A stretch of DNA of 64,000 nucleotides. Origin: Roseburia_C sp900315735. Its GTDB lineage: Bacteria > Bacillota > Clostridia > Lachnospirales > Lachnospiraceae. A program made the translations under genes and the position numbers. Location: assembly GCA_052118425.1 (NCBI GenBank), contig JBQKHF010000001.1. One strand, written 5' to 3'. Each line of letters starts with the position of its first letter. The stretch's first letter is position 1. Below, in pieces: positions 1 through 7,851 of the stretch. The notes beneath the pieces were generated by a model, which saw nothing but the letters and a program-made list of their open reading frames with translations, ran no database searches and was not told the DNA's origin.

Positions 1-621
1 TCCAAGATTGATACAGAAAGTACACAGACAGACAGCAATTCCGCATATATGTATGATGGCAGCAGTTCTGGAGATTCCGCATCCAAGTATTCATTCTATG
101 TTACTTTGGACAGTACAGATGGACTGATGTTAGGACAGCATTTATACATAGAGCCGGATTATGGACAGGGCGAGGCTGAAGAAAAAGAAGGAGTCTGGCT
201 GTACGGCTATTACATTGTACAGGATGATGGAGACCCATATGTATGGGCAGCAGATAAAAAGAACCGTCTGGAGAAACGCAAAGTTGAATTAGGCGAGTAT
301 GATGAGAATCTCGATGAATATGAGATTAAATCTGGACTTTCTGAAGATGACCTGATTGCATTCCCAATGCAGGGATTGTATGAGGGTGTTACAGCAGTTA
401 CCAATGCAGAAGAAGTGGATTATTCTTCTCCATTATACAATCAGGAATCTACAGATGATTCCGGTATGGATGAAGGAATCTATGATGAATACGGAACTGA
501 GTACATGGATGAAGGTATGTATAATATCGACGGAACCGAGTATATGGACGAAGGAATGTATGATGAAGCCGGAACTGAATTTACAGATGGCGGTGCAGTT
601 GATTCGGAGGTGGTTGAATGA
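1..621 (+). CDS. Efflux ABC transporter periplasmic adaptor (HlyD/MacA-like), C-terminal part
   Basis: The reading frame is open from base 1, so the gene starts upstream of the window and only its last 206 codons are seen. The visible part carries the C-terminal barrel region of a membrane-fusion adaptor. Its pattern of KSGL, DDLIAFP and EGV resembles the C-terminus of the full-length adaptor at 1301-2917, so the two are probably paralogues. The tail is unusual: an acidic, tyrosine-rich repeat with units like DEGMYDEAGTEY occurs about three times before the stop. The stop overlaps the next start (ATGA), which indicates translational coupling with the ATPase. The adaptor would link an inner-membrane MacB-type permease to the outside of the cell. 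The family call rests on the resemblance to the second adaptor and on operon context. Confidence 0.75.
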   Translation, partial: SKIDTESTQTDSNSAYMYDGSSSGDSASKYSFYVTLDSTDGLMLGQHLYIEPDYGQGEAEEKEGVWLYGYYIVQDDGDPYVWAADKKNRLEKRKVELGEYDENLDEYEIKSGLSEDDLIAFPMQGLYEGVTAVTNAEEVDYSSPLYNQESTDDSGMDEGIYDEYGTEYMDEGMYNIDGTEYMDEGMYDEAGTEFTDGGAVDSEVVE

Positions 622-1304
622 TTCTGAATCTGCAGCATATCTATAAAGATTATAATCAGGATAAACTGGTAGTTCCGGTATTGAAGGATGTATCTTTACA
701 GGTAGAAGAAGGAGAATATGTTGCTATCATGGGACCATCCGGTTCCGGAAAGACAACATTGATGAATATTATCGGATGTCTGGACAGACCGACTTCCGGA
801 ACCTATGAACTGGCAGGACAGGATGTCTTAAATTTAAAAGACCGTGAGATGTCCGCTGTCCGCCTGAACAGAATCGGATTTGTATTCCAGAGCTTTCAGC
901 TGATGCCAAGAGAAAGTGCACTGGATAACGTATCACTTCCACTGAGTTATGCCGGTGTCAAGAAGAAAGAACGGAAAGAAAGAGCGCAGAAGGCATTGGA
1001 ACGTGTAGGATTAGGAGACCGTTCCGGATTCCGTCCGACACAGCTTTCCGGTGGACAGAAGCAGAGAGTGGCGATTGCCCGTGCCATGGTAAATAATCCG
1101 AAGATTTTACTGGCAGATGAGCCAACCGGAGCTTTAGACCAGAAATCTGGTAAACAGATTATGGAACTGTTCCAGAGCCTGAATGATGAGGGCGTTACCA
1201 TTGTCATGATTACCCATGATATTAATATCGCAAAACAGGCAAAGAGAATCCTCCATATAGTAGACGGAGAAATATTTACAGACGATGAGGAGGGCAAGGC
1301 ATGA
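618..1304 (+). CDS. ABC transporter ATP-binding protein (MacB/LolD type)
   Basis: This 228-residue cytoplasmic ATPase powers the export system encoded around it. Visible motifs are Walker A GPSGSGKTT, the signature LSGGQKQR, Walker B LLADEPTGALD and a switch histidine in MITHD. The LADEPTGALD form is typical of the MacB/LolD/FtsE branch. The gene overlaps the preceding adaptor by four bases and the next adaptor by four bases, so three genes are translationally coupled. The substrate cannot be told from sequence; this branch handles peptides, macrolides or lipoproteins in different organisms. Confidence 0.95.
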   Translation: MILNLQHIYKDYNQDKLVVPVLKDVSLQVEEGEYVAIMGPSGSGKTTLMNIIGCLDRPTSGTYELAGQDVLNLKDREMSAVRLNRIGFVFQSFQLMPRESALDNVSLPLSYAGVKKKERKERAQKALERVGLGDRSGFRPTQLSGGQKQRVAIARAMVNNPKILLADEPTGALDQKSGKQIMELFQSLNDEGVTIVMITHDINIAKQAKRILHIVDGEIFTDDEEGKA

Positions 1305-2917
1305 AAAAGAAAGTTGTAATTGCAATTCTAATCGTAGTTTTAGCCGGAGGCGGAATCACCGGAGGAGCACTGGGATATCGTGCATATCAGAATAGTAAGC
1401 TGGTAGCAGAGGTACAGTCGGTATCCATGTTAAATAACAGCTTCTGGGGCGACAGTATGGAAAGTGACGGAACTGTGACAAATGGCCAGCAGCAGGATAT
1501 TTATGTCAGCACAGAACAGACCATACAGGAAGTATTTGTAACCGAAGGACAGGAAGTATCCGAAGGTGACCCGCTGTTACAGTATGATATGACAAATATT
1601 GATCTTGCCATTGAGATGAAGAAATTAGACATCCAGACCACAGAGAACAATATTGCTGTAGCACAGAAGGAATTGGAGAAGCTTAAAAATACCAAGCCAG
1701 TCAGCACTACTGCAACAAGTACACCGTCTACAGACAGTGCGGCACCATCAACACCGGTAACTCCATCTGCCGATACCTCCGTAACCACACCGGATACAGT
1801 AGAAGAAAAGACCGGAGATGCCTATAATTATATTTCCACAACAGCGCAGCCTTATATCGGAGACGGAAGTCAGGAAAATCCGTACCGCTTCTTATGTACA
1901 AAGGAAGCATATGTCTATGGAAGCTATCTGAATACACTGAAAAGTGAAGGAAAAATTGCAGTATTTGAAATCCATGACGGAAATACCGTAGACGGAGCTT
2001 TAATCAGTGCATGGACAAAAGTTGGTGCAGCCTTAGAGGAAGTGGACCCGGATGCAAAATGGTATGTCATTGATGGAAGTAAAGTAGTAGATGAGCCGGA
2101 TATTCCGGACATCCCGGATGAACCGGTTGTGCCGGATACACCATCTGTACCGGATGATAACCAGCAGAGCGGGTATACCGCAGATGAGCTGGCAAAAGAG
2201 ATTGCAGATAAAGAAAAAGAACTGACCAAACTTGACCTGGATAAGAGAAAAGCAGAGCTTGCGTTAAAACAGATGGAAAACCAGTCGGAAGATGGTATGG
2301 TTTATGCCGAGTTTAATGGTACCATAAAGAAAGTAGGAGATCCGGATAATCTTCCGAATGATGGAAGTGCATTTTTAACACTGTCCGGTTCTGACGGACT
2401 TTATGTAAAGGGTACTTTAAATGAACTTGCATTAGAGCAGGTGAAGGTAGGACAGAGCGTTACGGCAACCTCCTGGAGCACCGGTATGATGTTTGATGCA
2501 ACGATAACAGAGATTAATGATTACCCGGAAGACGCAAATGGATACTATGGCAGTGGTAATCCAAATGCCTCCTATTATGGTTATACCGCATATATTGAGG
2601 ACAGCACAGGACTCAGTAATGGAGATAATCTAAGCCTTTCCATTAATCTTGGTGGAGATGAAGATTCTTCCGATAAGATTTATCTGGATAAAGCATATGT
2701 GCGCAAAGAAGATGGCAAGAGTTATGTTATGAAGGATGATGGAACCGGTCATTTGGTAAAACAGTATGTAAAGACAGGAAAGACTATATATGGTTATGCA
2801 GTAGAGATTAAATCCGGAATTACTATGGATGATTATCTTGCTTTTCCATATGGTAAGACAGCAAAAGAAGGAGTCAAAACCGATAAGGGTGAAGATTCCG
2901 GAACTGCAATGTATTAG
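1301..2917 (+). CDS. Efflux ABC transporter periplasmic adaptor (HlyD/MacA-like)
   Basis: This 538-residue membrane-fusion protein has one N-terminal transmembrane helix (about residues 5-27). A biotinyl/lipoyl-like segment with EGQEVSEGDPL follows, then two coiled-coil stretches separated by an insertion of roughly 140 residues, and then a C-terminal barrel. The insertion contains a Thr/Ser/Pro-rich stretch and a run of short PD repeats (PDIPDIPDEPVVPD), so it is probably an extended surface segment. MacA relatives are usually about 350-400 residues, so this one is long because of that insertion. It lies between the ATPase (4-bp overlap) and the permease. It is the second adaptor of the operon; the first is the truncated one at the window start. 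Confidence 0.9.
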   Translation: MKKKVVIAILIVVLAGGGITGGALGYRAYQNSKLVAEVQSVSMLNNSFWGDSMESDGTVTNGQQQDIYVSTEQTIQEVFVTEGQEVSEGDPLLQYDMTNIDLAIEMKKLDIQTTENNIAVAQKELEKLKNTKPVSTTATSTPSTDSAAPSTPVTPSADTSVTTPDTVEEKTGDAYNYISTTAQPYIGDGSQENPYRFLCTKEAYVYGSYLNTLKSEGKIAVFEIHDGNTVDGALISAWTKVGAALEEVDPDAKWYVIDGSKVVDEPDIPDIPDEPVVPDTPSVPDDNQQSGYTADELAKEIADKEKELTKLDLDKRKAELALKQMENQSEDGMVYAEFNGTIKKVGDPDNLPNDGSAFLTLSGSDGLYVKGTLNELALEQVKVGQSVTATSWSTGMMFDATITEINDYPEDANGYYGSGNPNASYYGYTAYIEDSTGLSNGDNLSLSINLGGDEDSSDKIYLDKAYVRKEDGKSYVMKDDGTGHLVKQYVKTGKTIYGYAVEIKSGITMDDYLAFPYGKTAKEGVKTDKGEDSGTAMY

Positions 2918-2931
2918 TAGGAGGGACGAAC

Positions 2932-4185
2932 ATGTTAGAAAATTTAAGATTATCTTTTCAGGGTATCTGGTCACATAAGATGCGTTCCTTCTTAACGATG
3001 TTGGGAATTATTATTGGTATTGCAGCAATTATTGCAATTGTATCCACAATTAAAGGAACCAATGAACAGATTGAGCAGAACCTGATTGGTGCAGGTGATA
3101 ACAATGTAACAGTGCAGTTGTATCAGGGAGACTATTCCATGGATTTCTCCTATGACAGCATACCAAGTGGTGTTCCGGTGATTACGCAGGAAGCACTGGA
3201 TCAGATTAAGGATCTGGATGAGGTAGAGGATGCATCTTTATTCCTTTCCAGACAGGATTATGATGGAGCATATTATAAAAATACTTCCCTTTCCGGCGGT
3301 TATATCATGGGAGTAGATAATGGCTACTTTAATACTGCAGGAATGATTATGAAGAGCGGACGCTGCTTTACCGATAAGGACTACAGCGATTTTGCCAAGG
3401 TTGCAATCTTAGATGAAGATTCTGCAGAGGCATTATTCCAGGGTGAGAATCCAATCGGAAAGACCATTGAGATTAAGCAGCAGCCATATATTGTTGTAGG
3501 AATTGCAATCAAGAGCGAGCAGTTCGAGCCGGTTATCAATTCCATTGATGATTATTATACTTATTCCCAGGACAGCAGTGGTAAGATTTATGTACCATCT
3601 GTAACCTGGCCGATTATCTATCGTTATGACGAACCACAGCAGGTTCTCATTAAAGCAAAGAGCACCAGCGATATGACCAATGCAGGAAAGAAGAGTGCCG
3701 ATATTTTAAATGGCTATCTCGCAACATCGGATGATACCATTAAGTACAAATCCGAAGACTTACTGGAGCAGGCAAAACAAATTCAGCAGTTGAGCCAGTC
3801 CACCAATACCATGTTAATCTGGATTGCCGGAATTTCCCTTCTGGTTGGCGGTATCGGTGTAATGAATATCATGCTGGTATCCGTAACGGAGCGTACCAGT
3901 GAGATTGGTCTGAAGAAAGCAATCGGAGCAAGAAAGTCTGTTATCTTAGGACAGTTCTTAACCGAGGCAGCAGTACTTACCAGCTTAGGCGGATTGATTG
4001 GAGTTCTGGTGGGAATCATATTAGCTGAGATTATCTCGAAACTTAGTACCACACCGGTTGCCATCAGTGCACCGGCAGCCGTAGGCGGCGTGGTATTCTC
4101 CATGATTATCGGAATTATTTTCGGTCTTCTGCCATCCTATAAGGCGGCAAACTTAGACCCAATCGAGGCATTGCGTCACGAGTAA
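2932..4185 (+). CDS. ABC transporter permease, MacB family
   Basis: This 417-residue permease has the MacB/FtsX plan: one N-terminal helix after SHKMRSFLTMLGIIIGIAA, a large extracytoplasmic MacB_PCD domain (about residues 45-270), then three C-terminal helices with the conserved ERTSEIGLKKAIGA segment. The start is fixed by GGAGG 11 bases upstream. The protein ends PIEALRHE, as is common in this family. It completes an operon of two adaptors, one ATPase and one permease. A terminator follows at 4221-4263. Confidence 0.93.
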   Translation: MLENLRLSFQGIWSHKMRSFLTMLGIIIGIAAIIAIVSTIKGTNEQIEQNLIGAGDNNVTVQLYQGDYSMDFSYDSIPSGVPVITQEALDQIKDLDEVEDASLFLSRQDYDGAYYKNTSLSGGYIMGVDNGYFNTAGMIMKSGRCFTDKDYSDFAKVAILDEDSAEALFQGENPIGKTIEIKQQPYIVVGIAIKSEQFEPVINSIDDYYTYSQDSSGKIYVPSVTWPIIYRYDEPQQVLIKAKSTSDMTNAGKKSADILNGYLATSDDTIKYKSEDLLEQAKQIQQLSQSTNTMLIWIAGISLLVGGIGVMNIMLVSVTERTSEIGLKKAIGARKSVILGQFLTEAAVLTSLGGLIGVLVGIILAEIISKLSTTPVAISAPAAVGGVVFSMIIGIIFGLLPSYKAANLDPIEALRHE

Positions 4186-4220
4186 AAATAGAAAAATGTA
4201 GACCTATAGGACAAGATGTA

Positions 4221-4263
4221 AAAAAGAGAGGAAAATTCAGAAGATGAAATTTCCTCTCTTTTA
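4221..4263 (+). terminator. Intrinsic terminator, probably bidirectional
   Basis: An AAAGAGAGGAAA stem pairs with TTTCCTCTCTTT across a short loop and is followed by T residues. It closes the efflux operon. On the minus strand its edge coincides with the stop codon of the XRE gene, so it may serve both. Confidence 0.85.
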
Positions 4264-4497
4264 TGTTGCATTTTTATGGCGTAAATGAGCTGTTTTTATA
4301 TCAGAAAGACCAAGAAAATAATCGGAAGAAACACTATAGTAATGGCAGAGCTTCAGAAGATGGCGGATAGGAAGCTCATTAGCACCACGCTCATAGCGGG
4401 CGTACATGGTCTGGGAAGTTCCGAGAACGTCGGCAATTTCCTGCTGGGTTTTGTCATGGTCTTCGCGTAAATTACGCATTCGCTGTATATAATCCAT
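4261..4497 (-). CDS. Small XRE-family helix-turn-helix regulator
   Basis: This 78-residue DNA-binding protein is almost entirely one HTH_3 domain. TQQEIADVLGTSQTMYARYERG gives the turn and recognition helices, and YSVSSDYFLGLSD is the usual end of the Cro/CI fold. I chose the start at 4497 because a GGAG sits five bases upstream; an upstream in-frame start would add 21 residues unlike the family. It is divergent from the lipoprotein at 4718, whose promoter holds an inverted repeat (4642-4665). Control of that promoter by this protein is an inference. Confidence 0.88.
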   Translation of the reverse strand: MDYIQRMRNLREDHDKTQQEIADVLGTSQTMYARYERGANELPIRHLLKLCHYYSVSSDYFLGLSDIKTAHLRHKNAT

Positions 4498-4590
4498 ATA
4501 ATCTCCAAATCTAAAAATAAATCCGGAATTTTCAAAAAAATAAATTTCTGTAATTCTCAAAAAATCCAGAATAGATCCTAAAAATAATAT

Positions 4591-4611
4591 GTCCCGCAGG
4601 GGACTTTTTTA
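4591..4611 (+). terminator. Short hairpin with T-tract
   Basis: GTCCC and GGGAC pair across a four-base loop, followed by six T. No plus-strand gene lies immediately upstream, so it may stop read-through from the efflux operon or be a remnant. Confidence 0.6.
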
Positions 4612-4637
4612 ATCTATCATAATAAAGATGTTTACTA

Positions 4638-4666
4638 TTGGTTTTAGTAAATATATGTACTAAAAT
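4638..4666 (+). promoter_or_regulatory. Promoter with internal operator-like inverted repeat
   Basis: TTGGTT (4638-4643), 17 bases, then TAAAAT (4661-4666) form a sigma-A-type promoter for the lipoprotein. Nearly the whole spacer and the -10 are occupied by a perfect 8+8 bp inverted repeat, TTTTAGTA-N8-TACTAAAA (4642-4665). That placement is typical of a repressor site that blocks RNA polymerase. Confidence 0.65.
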
Positions 4667-4717
4667 AAGAGGCGGTTAAAATGATAAAAGGAATATGAAC
4701 AGGAAAGGCGGACATTT

Positions 4718-5182
4718 ATGAAAAACAGAAAGATTTCAACAGCGGTAGCGGGAAAAGTTATGACAGGAGTATTGACGATTCTTATGGCAGTATCAGTTAC
4801 AGCCTGCGGCAGCACGAAGGAGCAGACAAATCAGAGCAACACAGAAGTGACCGAAGCAGTTGTCACAACTGAGACAGAGAGTGAGACGGCAACGGAGGCA
4901 AAGGTAGAAAATGAGGTTGCCAGTGAGACCGAGGCTGTGACGGAGGCAGAAACGGAGGAGCCGGTGTTGTTTCGGGTGAAGGTTACGAATTCAAATGGAG
5001 CTATTGTGTCAACATATGCAAGTGATTGTCAACCGGGTGAGTTTTTCTCAGTTGAAAATGGAACAGAGTTTGATGTATTTGCTGTTGTGGAAAATGAATC
5101 AGAAGGATTTACCTTTTATAAGGTTAGATGGGAAGGAACGGAGAAATATATATGGGATAATAATGTCACAGTAATCGACTAG
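4718..5182 (+). CDS. Putative lipoprotein, unknown function
   Basis: This 154-residue protein begins with a lipoprotein signal peptide and lipobox ending VTAC, so Cys at about residue 30 would be lipidated. A Thr/Glu-rich linker of about 55 residues (many TE and ETE steps) follows, then a compact C-terminal domain of about 75 residues beginning FRVKVTNSNG. The linker suggests an anchored domain held away from the membrane. I do not recognise the C-terminal domain. A good RBS (AGGAAAGG) precedes the ATG. The gene stands alone, with a promoter and operator upstream and a terminator downstream. Confidence 0.8.
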   Translation: MKNRKISTAVAGKVMTGVLTILMAVSVTACGSTKEQTNQSNTEVTEAVVTTETESETATEAKVENEVASETEAVTEAETEEPVLFRVKVTNSNGAIVSTYASDCQPGEFFSVENGTEFDVFAVVENESEGFTFYKVRWEGTEKYIWDNNVTVID

Positions 5183-5251
5183 CCATACATTCATCATATT
5201 TTTCAGCAACACAGTATTTTAGTATGAAGAACTGCAAAAATTTTCTTAAAA

Positions 5252-5289
5252 GAAAAATCGCTTAGACCGTGAGGTTTAGGCGATTTTTG
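5252..5289 (+). terminator. Intrinsic terminator after the lipoprotein gene
   Basis: AAAAATCGC pairs with GCGATTTTT around an 18-base loop, and the 3' arm provides the T-run. Confidence 0.75.
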
Positions 5290-5470
5290 CTATTACAAAG
5301 CATCCAGTGAATAATTGAGGTGAATAATTGACAAAAAGTAAAACACACTATAAAATGAAAAATAATTTCAAAAACGGAATAAAAAAAGTAAAAACAGAAA
5401 AAAGAAATTGAATATATTGGTGTTTTATGGTAGCATAGAATTATAATTTTGTGGTTATAGGAGGCAAGTC

Positions 5471-6862
5471 ATGAGTGATAATGTTGTTCGGTTGTCATCA
5501 TTAACGTTAAAAAATATTAAAAATGTAAAAAATGGCACCATAGTAATGCCACTTACCAATGAACGAAAATTTGAATATGGAAGAGCTGAAGTTTTAGGTA
5601 TTTACGGACAAAATGGTTCTGGAAAAACAGCAATTGTTGATGCCCTTTATTTTTTACAATCGATTATGATTGGAGAAGCGTTAGATCAGAGAATTTTAGA
5701 TTATATTGATACAGATTCGTTGAATGCAGAGATAAATGCAGAGTTTAATATATTTGGAGAGAATGTTCTGTATGAAGTTGGCTACCATATTATTTTTTCG
5801 AAAGCGGAAGATGGTATTATAATTGAAAGAGAATATTTAAAATGTGCTATAAATAGAGACGGATATAGAACGAACAAGAACATTTTTATGGATTATCAAA
5901 AAAATCAGACGGAGTTCACCTTTAAGCCGCGGAAAAGACTGGATGAACTGGTTGGGAAAGATAAAAATACACAAATGGATCTTATTGTTGCAAAAAAAAT
6001 GGCAGAGAAGAGTAACTGTTCCTACATTTTTGGAAAAGATAGCAGGGAAATTTTCTTGAAAAAGAATGACAAATTTAAAGATTATGCGAGAGTTATTCAT
6101 GCATTGTTTGTTTTTGCACTGAGAGACCTGTTTGTTATTAATAGTTCTCATTCGGGGGTAATTTCTGCAAATTTCCTGCTGCCAATGGCTTTTCGAATTG
6201 AAAAAGAAAAAACAGGAATGAAAGGAGATTTTGCAGTTCCGTTAATGGAACCGGTTATTTTAGATATTGAAAGAAAAAATATTCTTGATGAAATTGTAAA
6301 TCAAATTAATACTGTTTTATATACGATAATCCCGGGAATGAGTATTGAAGTGAAAGATTACGGAAAGCAGGCGATGGATTCGGGCGAAGAAGGATGGAAA
6401 GTAGAACTAATGTCAAACAGAGACGGAAAAAGAACAATTCCAATTCGTATGGAATCGGAAGGAATTATCAAGATAGTATCCATTTTAAATGTTCTTATCC
6501 AGGCGTTTGGAAATCCTTCGATTTGTTTGATTATTGATGAATTAGATGCTGGAATTTTTGAATATATGTTTGGAGAATTATTGGATATTTTTAATAAGAG
6601 TGCCAAGGGACAATTGATTTTTACTTCTCATAATCTTCGGGCATTAGAGATGTTAGATAAAGACAGCATTATGTTTTCCACAGCAAATCCAGATAATAGA
6701 TACATCCATATGAAAAATGTAAAAGAATCCAATAATCTCCGTAGTATGTACATCAGAAGTATTACGCTTGGTGGTCAGGAAGAAAATATATATGAAGAAA
6801 CGGACAGCTTAAAAATTGCGAGGGCATTTAGAAAAGCGGGAAGGAGACTGCAAAATGAGTGA
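5471..6862 (+). CDS. AAA ATPase of the AAA_15/OLD type, candidate defence component
   Basis: This 463-residue ATPase has Walker A GQNGSGKT at residues 46-53 and a Walker B region LIIDELDAG near residue 355. An ESEG segment stands in the signature position and a TSHN switch histidine is near residue 386. This RecF/OLD-like layout, with a long variable middle, is the AAA_15/AAA_21 class. It overlaps the TOPRIM-like gene downstream by eight bases, so the products probably act together. AAA_15 plus TOPRIM pairs are known in phage defence (PARIS AriA/AriB, AbiL, RloAB, and the fused OLD/Gabija proteins). Which subtype this is, if any, I cannot say. The gene is visibly AT-richer than the efflux operon before it, which suggests transfer. 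GGAGG lies six bases upstream of the ATG. Confidence 0.85.
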   Translation: MSDNVVRLSSLTLKNIKNVKNGTIVMPLTNERKFEYGRAEVLGIYGQNGSGKTAIVDALYFLQSIMIGEALDQRILDYIDTDSLNAEINAEFNIFGENVLYEVGYHIIFSKAEDGIIIEREYLKCAINRDGYRTNKNIFMDYQKNQTEFTFKPRKRLDELVGKDKNTQMDLIVAKKMAEKSNCSYIFGKDSREIFLKKNDKFKDYARVIHALFVFALRDLFVINSSHSGVISANFLLPMAFRIEKEKTGMKGDFAVPLMEPVILDIERKNILDEIVNQINTVLYTIIPGMSIEVKDYGKQAMDSGEEGWKVELMSNRDGKRTIPIRMESEGIIKIVSILNVLIQAFGNPSICLIIDELDAGIFEYMFGELLDIFNKSAKGQLIFTSHNLRALEMLDKDSIMFSTANPDNRYIHMKNVKESNNLRSMYIRSITLGGQEENIYEETDSLKIARAFRKAGRRLQNE

Positions 6863-7535
6863 AAAGAAAGTCGTTGCAGTTATTGTTGAGGGACCCAGTG
6901 ATGAAAATGCGATAGGTGGAATATTGAAAGAATTCTTTTCTTCCGAGGAAGTGCAGTTTGCAGTTGTTCATGGAGATATAACATCTGATTATGGAACAAC
7001 AAAGGAAAATGTTGTGTCAAAAGTGGACGCTTTAATAAAAACAATCAAGAGAAAGTATGGATATAAACAGGATGATTTTATAAAAATTATTCACATAGCT
7101 GATACAGACGGAGCATTCACCAAAAACTGTATTGAAGAAGCAGAAGTTAAGAATATTCAATACTATGAGGATCATATAGAATACTTTGATATAGAAGCGG
7201 TCAGAAAAAGAAACGACCATAAATCAGAGATTATGTTTAAGCTGTATACAACTGGAAAAATTCATGAAATTCCATATCGATTGTATTTTAATTCATGCAA
7301 TTTAGAACATGTTTTATATGGTGAACTGAAAGGTTTTTCAGATGATGAAAAAGAAATTCTTGCAGATGAGTTTGCTGAAAAATATGAAGGAAAGGTTTTA
7401 GAGTTTATAGATTTTATTTCGAATCAGTCGATTGCAGTTGAGGGAACATACAGAGAGACATGGAAATACATAGAAAAAGATAAAAATTCACTTCAACGTA
7501 ATTCCAATATGCATTTGATTTTTGATGCAGGATAA
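6855..7535 (+). CDS. TOPRIM-like protein paired with the AAA ATPase
   Basis: This 226-residue protein starts at 6855, where AAGGAG lies at the right distance; an earlier in-frame start would add 13 residues inside the ATPase gene. The N-terminus VVAVIVEGPSDENAI has the TOPRIM glutamate (E12) after a hydrophobic strand. IADTDG at residues 82-86 supplies the DxD pair, and NLEHVLYG may be the third motif. TOPRIM folds bind metal and cleave or join nucleic acids. As partner of an AAA_15 ATPase it would be the predicted effector nuclease, by analogy with AriB, GajA or OLD. It does not carry the RloB signature I would expect at its N-terminus. Function is inferred from motif and pairing only. Confidence 0.72.
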   Translation: MSEKKVVAVIVEGPSDENAIGGILKEFFSSEEVQFAVVHGDITSDYGTTKENVVSKVDALIKTIKRKYGYKQDDFIKIIHIADTDGAFTKNCIEEAEVKNIQYYEDHIEYFDIEAVRKRNDHKSEIMFKLYTTGKIHEIPYRLYFNSCNLEHVLYGELKGFSDDEKEILADEFAEKYEGKVLEFIDFISNQSIAVEGTYRETWKYIEKDKNSLQRNSNMHLIFDAG

Positions 7536-7558
7536 GAAATTGTATATATAAATAGCCG

Positions 7559-7714
7559 AAAAGAGCAGCTGGTATCCAGCTGCTCTTTTGCTTTACAGGA
7601 AATTGTTTTCCTGTAAAGCAAAAAACGCTCCGCGAGGATGCGCACTGCGGCGTATAAGGTAGATGTCGCAAGCGACCGCCGCAGGCGCGAGAATGTGCCA
7701 AGGCACATTCTTTT
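7559..7714. repeat. Stack of perfect hairpins in a 316-bp intergenic region
   Basis: Three strong hairpins lie in series. AAAAGAGCAGCTGG/CCAGCTGCTCTTTT (7559-7589) has a 14-bp stem and 3-base loop. A 17-bp perfect stem from TTTTGCTTTACAGGAAA follows (7586-7623), sharing its first T residues with the end of the first. GAATGTGCC-AA-GGCACATTC then TTTT closes the set (7691-7714). Between them is a GC-rich stretch with GTCGC-AA-GCGAC. The first and last look like terminators. The whole may be a small repetitive insertion. Bases 7715-7772 show nothing further. Confidence 0.75.
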
Positions 7715-7772
7715 CCAAAAATGAACATGGATATAGTAAAAAGTAACAAAAATCTTTTCCGAATTTTGTTAT

Positions 7773-7818
7773 GGGTTATGCGCTTAACCCTTGCAAATAC
7801 AAGCTTTCCTGTTATACC
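7773..7818 (+). promoter_or_regulatory. LacI-type operator and promoter
   Basis: GGGTTATGCGCTTAACCC (7773-7790) is an 18-bp near-perfect palindrome with a central CG, the usual form of a LacI-family site. It abuts the -35 TTGCAA (7791-7796), which is followed by a 16-base spacer and TATACC (7813-7818). This suggests autoregulation by the LacI-family protein encoded 34 bases downstream. Confidence 0.6.
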
Positions 7819-7851
7819 ATGATGTTAGGAAAAACAAAGAGGAGACAGGAT

